DNA of 64,000 bases from Oryzias latipes (GCF_002234675.1 NC_019859.2:37048598-37112597), one strand, 5' to 3'; shown: positions 1 to 18,700, counted from the stretch's first letter. Translations and numbers: made by a program. Notes: generated by a model not told the origin, from the sequence alone.

Positions 1-289
1 GGCTCGCCCCCCCCAGCAGCCTTTTCTCCGCCCTCACAGCGGCGCTCTGACAGCACGTCTCTGGTAAACCGAGTCCTGCAGTCAGACGTGAGGCGAAGCT
101 CCGAAGCCTCACCTGGAGTTCCTGCTCCGTCACAACAATTAAGTTCAGCGATTTGAACCTCACAAACTGTGAAAACGTGTCGAGTCACTGAAAGTGTAAC
201 ACGGATCAGTGGAAAACTCTGGACTTAATGTACGTTTTCTATCAGGTGAGCCGAGCCTCACTTGCCTCACCTGACCGCACGTCGCTGCC

Positions 290-470
290 TGACTGTGAGA
301 CGATGAGCCAATCAGAGTGCAGTTTGTGTGAACATCCCACGTGCACTTCCGGATCACGTGCACACCCCGTGCGTGCAGCATGCGTGCGGTCAGTAAGGAG
401 CCAGAAGTCACACCTCACTAAGGACTACAGCGTGGCGTGAGGACAGCATCACCTGGACGTCATACCTGTG
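290..470 (+). repeat. Dispersed repeat, copy 1 (inverted relative to 54.58-54.78 kb)
   Basis: The blocks GATCACGTGCACACCCCGTG, CACACCTCACTAAGGACTA and CAGCATCACCTGGACGTCAT occur here in this order and again, reverse-complemented, at 54581-54776. No coding potential is seen. The rest of 1-289 and 471-1516 shows nothing recognisable apart from the GAG run. Confidence 0.6.
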
Positions 471-1516
471 AGGAACTCCAAACGGGTCCATGGCCTACAG
501 GATAGTTAAGGCAAGCACAAGCTTCCTTTAGGGTTCAAGAAAAAACAGGAAGCCATCAAACTGTTGCCATGGAAACACACCATACATGCTTTGAACTGAA
601 AACAGGGTTTAGGAATGTTGGTGAAGCCATGAAATGCTCCGTTCGTGCAGAGAAACTCCTCCCACGGATTCTTTGAGACAGGAACATTGAAGACGTCACT
701 GTGCAGAGTCTTTTCAGACCTGAAGGTCACCTCCACCCTTCAGCTCCTCCATCGATCCATGCTGGATGCGGCACGCACACTTCTCCATCTGCTGACAGGA
801 CGTTTCAGTGGAGCTGCACCAAAGAGGGATTTCATTGAAGTCCATTGTTTGTGCCTCAGATTGATGTGCACAACCCAGATCCTCAGGTCTGCAGCATCGT
901 TTTCATGGAATGTAAAGTAATTCTGTAATGAGAGGAGGAGGAGGAGGAGGAGGAGGAAGACTCCCAACGGTCAGGACAAATGAAAAAGCCAACCCGCTAT
1001 TTTATTGTTGGATCTGTTGATGCTATAAAGAAGGAAAATGGGCTTGGCTGCCTTTATGTGACTACTCCACTGCTTTTACACAGTTTTCCTCCGGCATCAT
1101 AGCTACAGCTTTTTGGCTGGACTTGCCATGCTTTCACTCAGCACGGGAACCGTTAAAGCCTCAATAAATACTTTTCAGCACTTTATTTAATTCCACGCCG
1201 TGGGCCAACACCATCTGAAGCATGTCAACCTGTGAAGACGGGGAGGAAAAAGGTCTTTGGCTGAGCGGGGAGGCATGCAGACCTTCATGAACGAGCTCAG
1301 GACGGCCTCACACATCAGGACAGGGATCAAATTCAGCTCCCAAAGGGTCCATGTAACAGAAAAACACTTCCAGAGACACATCTCTGGGCTTACAGCAGCG
1401 GGGGGAAGAAATGTCAGCGCAAACGAGACGCAGACTGGCTGCCGGTGGCGTGAAGAGCGGTGGATGCGGTCGGCTTTGACCTGCTCAGACCTGGAATTCT
1501 GCAGAACGTTCCTGAT

Positions 1517-2327
1517 CAGTGTTTTTCAACCTTTTCTGAGCCACGGCACACTTTAACCTTAAAGAAAATCCCGCGGCACGCCAGCATCCAAAAAAAAAAA
1601 GGAGAAACTCATAGTCTGTATTGATCTACAGCTCCTCCATGATCTCACATACATTTTAGTGATAATTGTGTCAGAAAAAGCTGGAAGCTGCAGCTGTTTT
1701 TTTCTGAAAGATGCAATAAAAGTTAAGTTAGAAGATTTAAAAACAGTTTGATGTGTGTTCGTTGTTTCAAGATGTTTAACAACAGATCTCCTTGTGCGCT
1801 GTCACTCTCACAACCCAATGCATCATGGGAGATGTAGTGATGTCAGACAGACTCTCTTCTCTGAGCTTCATGGTTTTGTTCACTTGTTCCACGGTCTGAC
1901 ACCAGATTCTGTGGAAAGCTACACCGCTAAAGACGAGCTTTAGCTGGTATTTCTGTTGGAACTGAGAGACTTTATGAGCAGAATCAGAACAAGGAAGTGA
2001 AGACTTTAACCACTTCTGATTGGTCAGACTGATGACATGTGATTGAGCCTCCAAGAATGATTGGTGGAGACAGTTAAAGGGGCGGGACTTTTCCAAAATA
2101 CAGCTGAAGCTACGGCTAAATCGCTGTACCGTCATTCTTATCAAAATGTCTTTAATAAAATAAAATAAACACAAAAAAAGTATTTTACGATCTTTTATAT
2201 TCCTAACTCCTCAGTGTTTTATCAGGGCCTGTTTGGATGAACAGAGAGCTGATATCCTGGAGATGGAAATGTTTTTAGATCAGTGAATGAGGGACATTTC
2301 CCGCGGCACACTGGTTGAAAAACACTG
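1517..2327. mobile_element. Non-autonomous hAT element (0.8 kb)
   Basis: Terminal inverted repeats CAGTGTTTTTCAACC and GGTTGAAAAACACTG bound the element. The flanking 8-mers TTCCTGAT (1509-1516) and TTCTAGAT (2328-2335) agree at 6 of 8 positions, as in an old hAT target duplication. The end also reads GAGCCACGGCACAC, and a second, truncated copy of the same family lies at 52.99-53.39 kb. No intact transposase is present. Confidence 0.75.
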
Positions 2328-2380
2328 TTCTAGATGACCCAACTCCCAACGTTAAAGTGTCTAGGATAGCACAAGGGTCA
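2328..2380. repeat. Fragment of CCCTTGTG-type MITE
   Basis: Matches one end of the MITEs at 3967 and 11683 (TCTAGATGACCC, CCAACGTTAAAGTG, then TAGGATAGCACAAGGG). It abuts the hAT element directly; the other half of the MITE is not on the far side, so the copy is partial. Confidence 0.6.
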
Positions 2381-2852
2381 CAGCTCAGCAGACAAACCTT
2401 TCTGAGGTTTCTCACTTCGTCTTTTCCTCTTTTTGAACCAAAGTTCAGGCAGATCAGTATTTCAGGTTTGTGTGTTTGGACTTGTAAAAAGTTGTAACTT
2501 GACAGGAACAGTTACTATCACAGTAGTTCATTGGCAGATATTAGTATTAAATATGAAATCAAACGTATGCTCATGTCTCCTGTTGAATTGTTCAAACATC
2601 CGACTCGTCTTCTAACGTTCAGCAGCTTAATAATCACAGAAATCTGTCGACTCTGAAGCTGTACTGACCATAAAGGAACAGAGCCGCTGCATCAAACAAC
2701 CAGAAACAAACTGGAGGCTTGCAAGGACTTCATGGAGACAACAACGAATCAAGGCTGTTTCCATGGAAACGTCTGTCTGTCATGACGGTCACTGGCTGTC
2801 ATCAGAAGAAAAGTGGAAGAAGGACCGTTAAAAATGCTCTGTGGCTGATTAT

Positions 2853-2858
2853 TTTATT
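2853..2858 (-). terminator. caly: Candidate poly(A) signal of caly
   Basis: AATAAA on the minus strand about 335 nt after the caly stop codon. It is the first canonical hexamer I noticed downstream; the stretch 2380-3191 is otherwise featureless and fits a 3'-untranslated region. Confidence 0.35.
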
Positions 2859-3191
2859 ATTCTCACACAGATGTTTCTAAATCATCATCATCATCATCAT
2901 GAAGATAAATGCAGCAGAATTAAGAAAAAAATGGACATTTTTAAAGATCAACAGTTTAAGCTTTTTTTAAACACAAACTCTGTTCACTGCAGAGAAATGA
3001 AAATAAGTTTGATGCATTAAGCATTTCACACATTCTGTGCTAAAACAGAAACCGTGACCTTTGACCTGTCTGCCCACTGCAGACAGCAGGGACGGCGCTC
3101 ACGTTCACACTTGAAGGTGATTGGTGGATCGCAGTCCAGACATGAGATGAAAACACTGGATGGATGGACTTAGGGAATAGAACCGGCCCCC

Positions 3192-9358
<6,167 letters not shown>

Positions 9359-9737
9359 TCAGAATCGACTCCATGAGGAGTAGCGGTGATACTTTAACAT
9401 TTACTTTAAGTCAACAACGTCTTTGGAAAAAAATACTAAAACTCTTAAACTCATGGAGACTGAAACAATCCAGAAAATGTAAATCTGTGGCAAAGATGGA
9501 AACAGATCACTGCAAGCGGCTGCTGTTCTTCACTTTATGTCTGCTTGATGTTGATCTGTAGAGAGAATAGTGTATAGAAATGCAGCATCGACATTCTGGA
9601 GAATTCACAACAGGAACAGGAAGAAATGTTCTGAAAGGAGGAGCGTCTGACCAGGAAAAGGCTGAAGGAGATTATGAAGGGAGGAAAATATCAGGCAAGA
9701 CATTTTCAGTTTTCTTCATGAAACTTCTGTTTCCCTG

Positions 9738-9793
9738 TACTGAGGTGCAGAGACAGACTGCTGCAGCTGCGGCTGCGGCTGCAGCAGCTGCTT
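9738..9793. repeat. Short GCTGCAGCTGCGG triplet-rich repeat
   Basis: Imperfect GCT/GCG/GCA triplets for about 55 bp, in caly intron 1. A (CA)n and (CG) mixed microsatellite follows at 9945-9972, and a GAG triplet run lies at 917-958. Confidence 0.6.
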
Positions 9794-10129
9794 CACCAAC
9801 AGTCAGAAAACCTTCATGGATCTTTTTCAGTTTCCAGGATTTGAGCCGTTTGTCTCATGACAGCAGATATTTAGAGTAAATACAATTAAGATGCTTCTGT
9901 GGTCAACGATATAAGAAACACATGTGCAGCCTAAGGATACACACGCACGCGCGCACACACACACACACACGGTTCCACTAGACTTCCTTGACTCATTAAC
10001 GCGCTTAACGGCAAATGCGACAAATTGTTGACAAAATTATTCGATGGTTTAATTTATTAAAGCATCTATCGATTACTGACCCCACCCCCACCACCGCGCG
10101 GGATGAGGGGGGCATTAAATCAAACTTAC

Positions 10130-10350
10130 CGTGGTCCTGCGGGGTCTCCGGCTGTCTGCGGACGGAATCGGGTCTCACGGATGCTGACGGGACTCAGTTC
10201 CTCGCGCCGGTTGCCGTGGTGACGCGTGAGTCAGCGCAGGACTGCGCGCGCAGCGCACTGCAGTTCGGAGCTGCTCCGCTCTGCGCGGGAACCGTCAGCA
10301 GATCAAAGCGAACGTCAACAACCGTCACGGGGCCGCTGGAGCCTGTCCCG
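10130..10350 (-). promoter_or_regulatory. caly: CpG-rich promoter and non-coding first exon of caly
   Basis: This GC- and CpG-dense stretch lies just upstream of the caly coding exons. On the minus strand it ends in a consensus donor, CCACG|GTAAGT (exon end 10130). The acceptor TTTCCAG at 9294 opens the exon that carries the start codon (exon start about 9293, ATG at 9283). I infer a 5'-untranslated exon with the transcription start near 10.2-10.35 kb. No TATA box was recognised. The exact start cannot be read from sequence. Confidence 0.6.
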
Positions 10351-10736
10351 GTAAAACATTAAAAAATAAAGTCGTTTCGTTTTTGAATGAATAAAGTAAA
10401 GTAGAATGCAGCTTCCTGTGCAGAAGATGATTGACAGCTGCTGAGCTTTGATCTCCTTTGACCCACTGACACACATTTCCTGACCCCGATGACCCGGTGA
10501 GTCTTCACAGCTTCAGGGTTTGGATCAATGAGTCTGCCTTCAAAGACGCCTGGCTGTGAAGAAGAACCGGAGCTCAGTGGAGCTTTGGGTCGGCTTCTCA
10601 CATCAAAGTTCAAATGCTCAAAGATTCAGAACCAGGAATGGAACCGCGGCCTGGAGCCCACTGTCACACCATGAGTGAAGGAGGCCGCCTTCATCTGCAT
10701 CTTTCTGCCCTAAAGGAAGTCACCATGGCCTTCTGG

Positions 10737-10960
10737 GGGGCGGCCGTGGTGCAGCGGCAGGGCGGTGGTTGCAGGTTTGATTCCCGCCTTGCACGCCCAT
10801 GAGTCGAAGTGTCCTTGGGAAAGACACTGGACCCCACCTTACCTCTGGTGGTAGGCGGGCGCCTGTGTTTGGCAGCGGAGCGGCCACCAGTGTGTGAATG
10901 TGTGTGTGACTGCAGGAAGACCTTGTAGGTAGAAACGCACTATACAAGTATACGCCATCT
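10737..10960 (+). mobile_element. tRNA-derived SINE, family A copy 1
   Basis: The head carries an A-box-like GTGGTGCAGCGGCAGG and a B-box GGTTTGATTCC. The body includes CTTGGGAAAGACACTGGA and GGCGCCTGTGTT-type text shared with two other copies (56.30 and 60.11 kb). CCATGGCCTTYT flanks it (10723-10734 and 10961-10972), a 12-bp target duplication typical of LINE-mediated insertion. Confidence 0.75.
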
Positions 10961-11682
10961 CCATGGCCTTTTAGGGATCACCCACCAAAGCTTGCCCCCC
11001 TTCAGCTCACTGCTCCACAACTGACCTTCTGCTCCCATTGGACCAGCACCACGTGGTTCTGCTCCTCTGCAGGTGGAGGATTTGAGCTGAAGCTGAAGGG
11101 AGTGATGGGACATCACTGACTCAACTGTAACAAGCACTGGTGTTTTCTACAAAGTTCACATTATGACCTAAGACTGAGCGTCTGAACATGAGGTCCAGGT
11201 TGAAGCAGAAAGCCCAGACCTGTTCCTCTCTGACTGAAGGTCACAGACAAGAACCTCCGGACCCATCCTTTTCTTCTCTTTGTTTTGTCTGAGCTGAGGA
11301 AAAAGTTCATTCTCCTTGCAGCAGCCAGGAGAGCTTCCATGATGCTGGTTCTGAAACCTCTGCAGCTCTAGAAGACGCTTTTCCAACAGCGCCCTCTAGT
11401 GTCTCACTGCATTTTGGCTGAAGGAAAGAGCAGCTGGAAAAGCAGCAGCTGGAAAGAGCGAAAGCATGTCTATCCTGTCTGAGCTGCAGCTGCATGGAGA
11501 CGCCTCCATTCACAGAGATCAAGACAAGATGATGAGCAGAGTTTCAACATCAACATTCATGATCTAACCTCATCAAATGCATTTGTTGTAAATATAAAAC
11601 ACCTTTGCTGAAAAACAAAGACACCTTTAGCAGTTTAGATTTGGTTATATTAAATCACAGCTAAATGAATGTTTCTGGGTAA

Positions 11683-11865
11683 CCCGTGTGCTGTCTTAGA
11701 TGTTCTCCCTACCATGACAAAGGTGGATAAAGGTGGAAAGATTTCATGTAATCCATGGACACCAGTGAAGATCACAAATCATTGAAGAAAAAAGGTTCAG
11801 AGCTCTGTCTAGTGGGTCTAGATGACCCCACTCCCAACGTTAAAGTGCCTAGGATAACAAAAGGG
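11683..11865. mobile_element. Second copy of CCCTTGTG-type MITE
   Basis: Shares the interior of the 3967-4180 copy almost word for word (CTACCATGACAAAGGTGG, CCATGGACACCAGTGAAG). Its left end has decayed to CCCGTGTGCTGTC and it lacks about 30 bp near that end. GTAA occurs immediately on both sides and may be a 4-bp target duplication. Confidence 0.65.
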
Positions 11866-11869
11866 GTAA

Positions 11870-13030
11870 ACTAGGCTTAAGTTTTCATGCTGTATATTGT
11901 TACGCATTTTATTTGTGCGTTTATGCAGAATGACGTATTAAACTAATTCTATTTTCTGCTCCAGTGAGAAGATTCTCAGGATTTCTCTTAAAGACTCCTG
12001 TTGTTTAGCTTCTGTTGTTCTTGTTTCGTCCAGAGGTTCTGGTCACAAATGTCTTAAATGTTCTGTTTCAATGATCAATTTTAAGATCATTGGTTGATCA
12101 CTTTATAAGAACTCACATTTTTCTACATTTTGTTGCTACATTAATTCCTAATCCTTTAGTTTTCAGAGATATTTGATAATTCTTTGATGTTCTGAAGTGG
12201 CTGATAGTTTAAATGAAACTTAACTAGACGTCTTTATTTACATGTGAACATTCAGAACAACTACGTTCTCTCCTCACGTTTATGTCACTAGATGGGATCC
12301 TAACAAAGGTCAATGCTGCGACCTTTCCTCTGGGGGGGCCTGTCCCCCCACCCTCTGAGGACCAGCAGCAGCATTCTGGTCCCACAGACCGACTGCCATG
12401 GCAGACGCAGCCACAGAGAGCAGACCGTCTGCATGCGTCTGCTCCGGCAGGTTCTGCAGGGACGGCTGACAGCAGAGGACGGCGTCTTGACCCCAGGAGC
12501 TCCTGTGGTTTTGGTGAAGGATCAGTCAGTGATCATTTTAAACTGGATTTATGGAGGATTCTCAGAAAACATCATCCAGAACTTTAGGCTTCAGTACTCT
12601 GAAGTGGATCAGGAGTTCATGTTTCTTCTTTTTGGATGAAGTAGTCCTCACACCATCCACCTCTACATCCTCTTTGGTCCTCCTCTTTCCTGTAGCTCCA
12701 CCCTCAGCATCCTTCTACCATCATCATCACTGCTCCTCCTCTCCTCGTGTCCAAACGTCTCCCTCTGCTTCCCTGCGTGGATCCAGAACATCCATGATCT
12801 GCTCCTCTGGTGGATTCAAGGATCCATCCTGGTCCCTCAGAGAAGCTCAGCATCTTCATCTCTGCCTCCAGCATCATGGCTGCTCTCACCACAGTCTGCT
12901 ACAGGGGGTTCCAAATGATCATGTAAACGTATTAAAGTGTCAAAAAGATCAAATTCTTTGTCTTTCAATGAAACTCTTGGATGACATTGTGTCTCTGGGC
13001 TCTTTGGATCTCTGACATCCATCTCAGACA
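11870..13030. other. Intergenic stretch, nothing recognised
   Basis: Open frames around 12.28-13.0 kb overlap in several phases with no family resemblance, start context or splice signals I can support. 14.1-14.7 kb is likewise empty. Confidence 0.5.
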
Positions 13031-14090
13031 CCTGTGATCATTAGTTTCCAGGTGAGTTCAGGTAAAGGTAAAACTACTGAAGAAGGAAGTTCCACATTAT
13101 TAAGCAGACATTTTCAATCAATATGGGTAAGAAAAAGGATCTCTGCTGCTGAAAAGCCTGAAATAGTTCAACGCTTTGGACGATGTATGAAGACCGTGGA
13201 TATTTCAGGACAAGCGTGATCATCGTGAAGAGATCTGTGTCTGATTCAGAGACACGGGTTGGAGGAGATGAAGGTGGAATGAGGAAGAACTCTGACAGAC
13301 AAATCCATCCCATTGAGAGAGCAGCTGCTGAAAGACCACCACAGAGCAGAAAGCACAGATCTGAAGCTGCTGGAGTCTCTGGAGTCCCACCAACATCAAT
13401 GTTTAGGATCCTCCAGAGGCCTGCGGTTCTATCCAGACCTTCTATTTACCCCCCAAACAAGCAGAAACGGCTGCAGTGGCTCCAGACGCACATGGAGACT
13501 CCGTTTCAAACAGTCTGGTTCTCTGATGAGTGGAACCCTGGATGGTCCAGATGGATGGAGCAGTGGGGGTTGGATGCCCACCATGTCCCAACAAGGCTGT
13601 GACGTCAGAAAGGAGGAGGCAGGGTCATGGTTTGGGCCAGGACCATGGGGAGAGCTGGTCCCCCGAAGGTGAGAAAATGGCCTTTTTGTACCACCGTGGT
13701 CCAAAAAGAGGAAGCGTGCTTTCCATGACCAATCATCTTCATGCATGACGATGCACCGTCTCCTGCTGCAGGAATCCTCTGGGGATAAACTGATGCTGTG
13801 GCCCCCAGCATCCTCTGACCTCCACCCTATTGAGAACCTCTGGAGCAGGGTGGGGGGCACATAGACCTCCCTCTGGGAGGCTATTCTGACACCCTGAAAG
13901 AAATGCCAGCAGAAACTCAGGAGTTCAGTGGATGCCAGAATTATTGCTCCAAATAAGGAAGTCCTCTGTTCAAATGGAACCTGAACTCTGAAGATGTTTT
14001 TGATCAGAAAAGCTTTGGATTTCAGTAAATCTGACCTCCTAATGCAGCAAATCCAACAAAAGACCATTTTCACTTCTTTACAATCTGAAA
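13030..14090 (+). pseudogene. Decayed Tc1/mariner transposase
   Basis: Shifted plus frames show Tc1/mariner-like text in the right order: an N-terminal AAEKPEIVQRFG, then KQKRLQWLQTHME, VWFSDEWN (catalytic-D region), VMVWAGTMG-like text, the HDDAP region and PIENLWSRVG near 13.83 kb. The frame changes many times and stops interrupt it, so it is not functional. Terminal inverted repeats were not resolved. It lies between caly and nsmce1. Confidence 0.7.
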
Positions 14091-14705
14091 TAATGTGGAA
14101 CAGAGACTTTGAAGGTTTCTAGTTTAGAAGAAACTGTTGTCTTTAGGAGGTTTGTTCTACAACATTTAATATAAACTCTAATGGTTAGTGACGTGGAAAT
14201 GATGCTGACTGAGGATTTAGAACAATCCTAGTGAAAACAGCATCATGTGGAAGGAGCTGTACACCTTTTCCTTTGGCTCCCGCTGTTCCAACCTGCTTTT
14301 ATACGTTTCCCTCCATTAAACAGATTTCATTTTGTTTCACTGCAGCTGTTAGGTAGGATTGCCTAAATGAAACCTGGGAAGTTTTTGGAAAAAGGGTTTC
14401 AGAGGACTGATGAGAAGAATTCCTTTCATCAGAGGCTCAGAGGAAAACAACTAACCTGTACTGGTAACCTGCTGGTCGTGTGCCTGACCTCAGCTCATTT
14501 GGGATCAAACCGTTGAACTCTGAACTCACCGGTACTCGGGGACGTGAAGCCTGAAACAAACAGCTGATGTTGCATCATCCTAACTCAACAACAAAGGCAA
14601 AAACTGAGGAGGAGAGCAAGTTTGGGAGATTGTGGGGTGGAGGGAAATGGACGGGATGCACCATCACAGATAAATATGGGGTCCAGAGTTGAGCTGCCCC
14701 CGCTT

Positions 14706-15709
14706 TGGGAGACGGAGGTTGTGGGGGAGCAGAGCTCTGCTGAACTTGTCCTGCCGGGGGCGGATGCATCGTCCCTTGCAGGCCCTCTTCCTCTACACTG
14801 TTCTTCTCGGTGTCCTTCCTCACCGTAGCTCTGGACCTGCTGCTCATCATCTCCATCTCTTACCTCAAACAGCTCCAAAGCCCCACCAGCTCCTGCTCTC
14901 TCCGGCCATCGCCCACCTCCTGGTGGGTCTGCAGCTGATGCCGGTGGAGACGGTGCGCTTCATTCAACCCTGCTGGCTGATGTCATGTGTGCTCTGTCCG
15001 ACATCACCGGCTTCACCCTGACCTCCACCTCGGTGGGCAGCATGGTGCTCATCTCCGTGGATCGTAACATCTGTTTTCCTCTGCGGTACCGCAGCAGCGT
15101 GACGCCCAGCAGGGCGGAGGCGTCCGTCAGCCTCTGCTGGTTCTGCTCCCTGCTCTCTAACGGACTCATCCTGAAGGAGCACCTCCGGCAGGCACAGCGC
15201 CTGCTACGGGGAGTGTCTGGGGGGGCCGTGGATCTGGCCTGTACCTTTGTGGGGCAGTGCACGGTCATCCTGGTTCTCTACGTCAGGGTTTTGGTTGTGG
15301 CCGTGTCCCAGGCTCACTCCATGCAGTCTGGCACAGCGGCAGAGTGAAGATCACAGCAAAGAGGTCTGAGAGGAAAGCAGCCAGCACTCTGGGCATAGTC
15401 ATGTTTTTCCTCACCTTCCTTCCATACTACTGTCTGTCTCTAGCAGGGAAGGACATGTCCAACAGTCTTTCGTCCTGGGCCGTGGGGTCCTGGCTGCTGT
15501 GTCTGAACTGGGCTCTGAATCCACTCATCTATGCCTTTTTCTCCCCCTGGTTCAGGAAAGCCGTCTCTCTGATCATCACTCTGCAGATCCTGAAGCAGAA
15601 CTCTCTCAGGCAAATGTCATGTAAACCCAAACCCCACGCTGGTCTACAGGGTCTCCTGCAGAACCAGAACCCAAAAGAACATCTAAGAGACGTCACTGTA
15701 GAAATGTAG
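14706..15709 (+). pseudogene. Trace amine-associated receptor-like GPCR pseudogene
   Basis: Read across frames, the region matches a fish TAAR from near its N-terminus (ETEVVGEQ; the expected start codon reads TGG at 14706) to its C-terminus. Visible parts are TM1 (SFLTVALDLLLIISISYLKQ), TM2 (LLVGLQLMPVETVRF), TM3 (CALSDITGFTLTSTS, then VLISVDRN in place of the usual DRY), TM5 (FVGQCTVILVLYVRVLVVAV), TM6 (SERKAASTLGIVMFF) and TM7 (LNWALNPLIYAFFSPWFRKA). The reading frame changes near 14740, 14810, 14890, 14970 and 15340, and an in-frame TGA ends one segment at 15345-15347. The lost start and at least five frame lesions make it a pseudogene. It converges on nsmce1: its stop (15707-15709) abuts the minus-strand poly(A) signal, and a plus-strand AATAAA follows at 15724. 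Functional TAARs are Gs-coupled amine receptors of olfactory neurons. Confidence 0.85.
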
Positions 15710-15715
15710 TTTATT
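15710..15715 (-). terminator. nsmce1: Poly(A) signal of nsmce1
   Basis: Minus-strand AATAAA 41 nt after the predicted stop. It lies immediately beside the stop codon of the plus-strand TAAR-like pseudogene, so the two transcription units would overlap at their tails. Confidence 0.5.
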
Positions 15716-15755
15716 AAAAGACAAATAAAACAGTCTGAAAGCGCTGATGTGATCC

Positions 15756-18700
15756 TCATCTCTTAGACTGAGAATGAAGTCGTCTCACTTCTGTGAAAGA
15801 GAGAGAATGCAGAGTTCAACCTCCAGCCAACACACCACACACCAACTACACAAACACACAATGGGGTTGTCCAGATGCACTGCTGCTGGCTTCAGCTGTG
15901 GAACTGAATCGTCTGCTGACATAAATGTGACAGAAGAAGGATGCAGACGACGTCTGCAGGAAGCAACAGGACCTGGGATCTCATGAGGCCAGAAGTCATC
16001 ACAGGCTGGACAGCGAGGCTCCGTCCGGCCTTTGAAGTATCTCGCCACACACGGATTATGAATTTTGATTCCACATGTGGGATTCTCACAGATCTGACAC
16101 TGAGGAAAAAAGAGTTTGGTCCTGAAAGCCTCGTTCATCACATATTCAAAGGAAAGTGGCTAAACTATCAGTATTATCTACTCTGTTGTGTGCTGAGAAT
16201 ACTGCATGTTTCTATAATCCTGCATGATGTTGGGTTACAGATATGAAAGCATGTTAGTCGTCTTCACTTCACTGCATAGGAAGACACAGAAATGCCTTTT
16301 TCTGTTTCCGCTGTAGATTCAGTGGAACAGTTTAGAACGAGATTCAGAAAGTTTTTGTTTTCACTTCAGCAGAAGAAAATGTAAGTTTCAAGTTAGGGTT
16401 GTTGGGGTAAAAGTTCTGAAAAGCTGGTTTAATAAATGTTTTTAGGACAACATTTGTAAAGAAGAAACCGTCTGTCTGTGTGGTCAGAGTTGGGTTTGCC
16501 GGCAGGCTTTGGGAAAGGCAGAACTAAAATGAGAAATTCAGCTCCTTTCCAGTCCTGCACTAGAAAAACACTTCCTGTAGAAATCAGTCACAACTTCTGA
16601 CCTGATTCTCTTCAAATGAGCAAAAAACATCTGCCAGAAAAATGGTTTCACCAAGAATTCTTATTTAAAGTAAAACAGTCCTGTCACTCATGCGTTTTCT
16701 CAAACTAAGAGTGTTTTTCTATTGAAAAACCTTCTCAGAATATTTTTGTTCTTTTAACTTCCCAAAGATTCAGTTTTTGCAGAGAAGATGTGAAAACATA
16801 TTTGGTAAAGAACATTGTATTGTGAAGAAATAATAAGCAGAAATCAGACACACTCACAAACAAACACGTCTTTGACTTTCAGGTGTGAGTCAGAAGGTTC
16901 GGGTTTACCTGGAAGGCAACGCTGTGGCAGATGTGACAGACTTTCAGGTGCTCCTGATACATGCTACGAATATACGGCTCCATCTCTATGATACACCGAG
17001 TGGACAGCGTGTATTCCCCACGTTTCTGAGAAAGACAAGAAACCTGAAACCTAGTCGTCTTTCAACGCCGAAACACATTTGCAACTGAACTGCATCTGAT
17101 GATCTACAGCCGGGGGGGGGGGGGTTAATGTCAACAAGCTCCAAAATATATACCAGATCTACCTACATCTATCAAATCTACCCACATCTATCAGATCTAC
17201 CAACATCTATCAGATCTACCTACATCTATCAGATCTACCTACATCTATCAGATCTACCCACATCTATCAGATCTACCCACATCTATCAGATCTACCTACA
17301 TCTATCAGATCTACCTACATCTATCAGATCTACCTACATCTATCAGATCTACCTACATCTATCAGATCTACCTACATCTATCAGATCTACCCACATCTAT
17401 CAGATCTACCTACATCTATCAGATCTACCTACATCTATCAGATCTACCTACATCTATCAGATCTACCTACATCTATCAGATTTACCCACATCTATCAGAT
17501 CTACCTACATCTGTCAGATCTACCAACATCTACCAGATCTACCCACATCTACCAGATCTACCCACATCTATCAGATCTACCTACTTCTACCAGATATACC
17601 CACATCTATCAGATTTACCAACATCTATCAGATCTACCTACATCTACCAGATCTACCTACGTCTACCATATCTACCCACATCTATCAGATATACCTACAT
17701 CTATCAGATCTACCCACATCTATCAGATCTACCTACATCTATCAGATCTACCTACATCTATCAGATCTGCCTACATCTATCAGATTTACCCACATCTATC
17801 AGATCTACCTACATATATCAGATCTACCTACATCTATCAGATCTACCTACATCTATCAGACCTACCCACATCTATCAACATCTACCAGATCTACCTACTT
17901 CTACCAGATCTACCTACGTCTACTAGATCTACCTACGTCTACCAGATCTACCTACATCTATCAGATCTACCAACATCTATCAGATCTACCTACATCTATC
18001 AGATCTACCCACATCTATCAGATCTACCCACATCTATCAGATCTACCCACATCTATCAGATCTACCCACATCTATCAGATCTACCCACATCTATAAGATC
18101 TACCAACATCTACCAGATCTACCTACATCTATCAGATCTACCCACATCTATCAGATCTACCCACATCTATCAGATCTACCTACATCTATCAGATCTACCT
18201 AAATCTATCAGATCTACCCACATCTATCAGATCTACCCACATCTATCAGATCTACCCACATCTATAAGATCTACCAACATCTACCAGATCTACCTACATC
18301 TATCAGATCTACCCACATCTATCAGATCTACCCACATCTATCAGATCTACCTACATCTATCAGATCTACCTAAATCTATCAGATCTACCTACATCTATCA
18401 GATTTACCCACATCTATCAGATCTACCTACATCTGTCAGATCTACCAACATCTACCAGATCTACCCACATCTACCAGATCTACCCACATCTATCAGATCT
18501 ACCTACTTCTACCAGATATACCCACATCTATCAGATTTACCAACATCTATCAGATCTACCTACATCTATCAGATCTACCCACATCTATCAGATCTACCTA
18601 CATCTATCAGATCTACCTACATCTATCAGATCTACCTACATCTATCAGATTTACCCACATCTATCAGATCTACCTACATCTGTCAGATCTACCAACATCT

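Noticed and set aside
12282-13015. Overlapping frames of 101-154 codons
   Set aside because: No family resemblance and mutual overlap in different phases.
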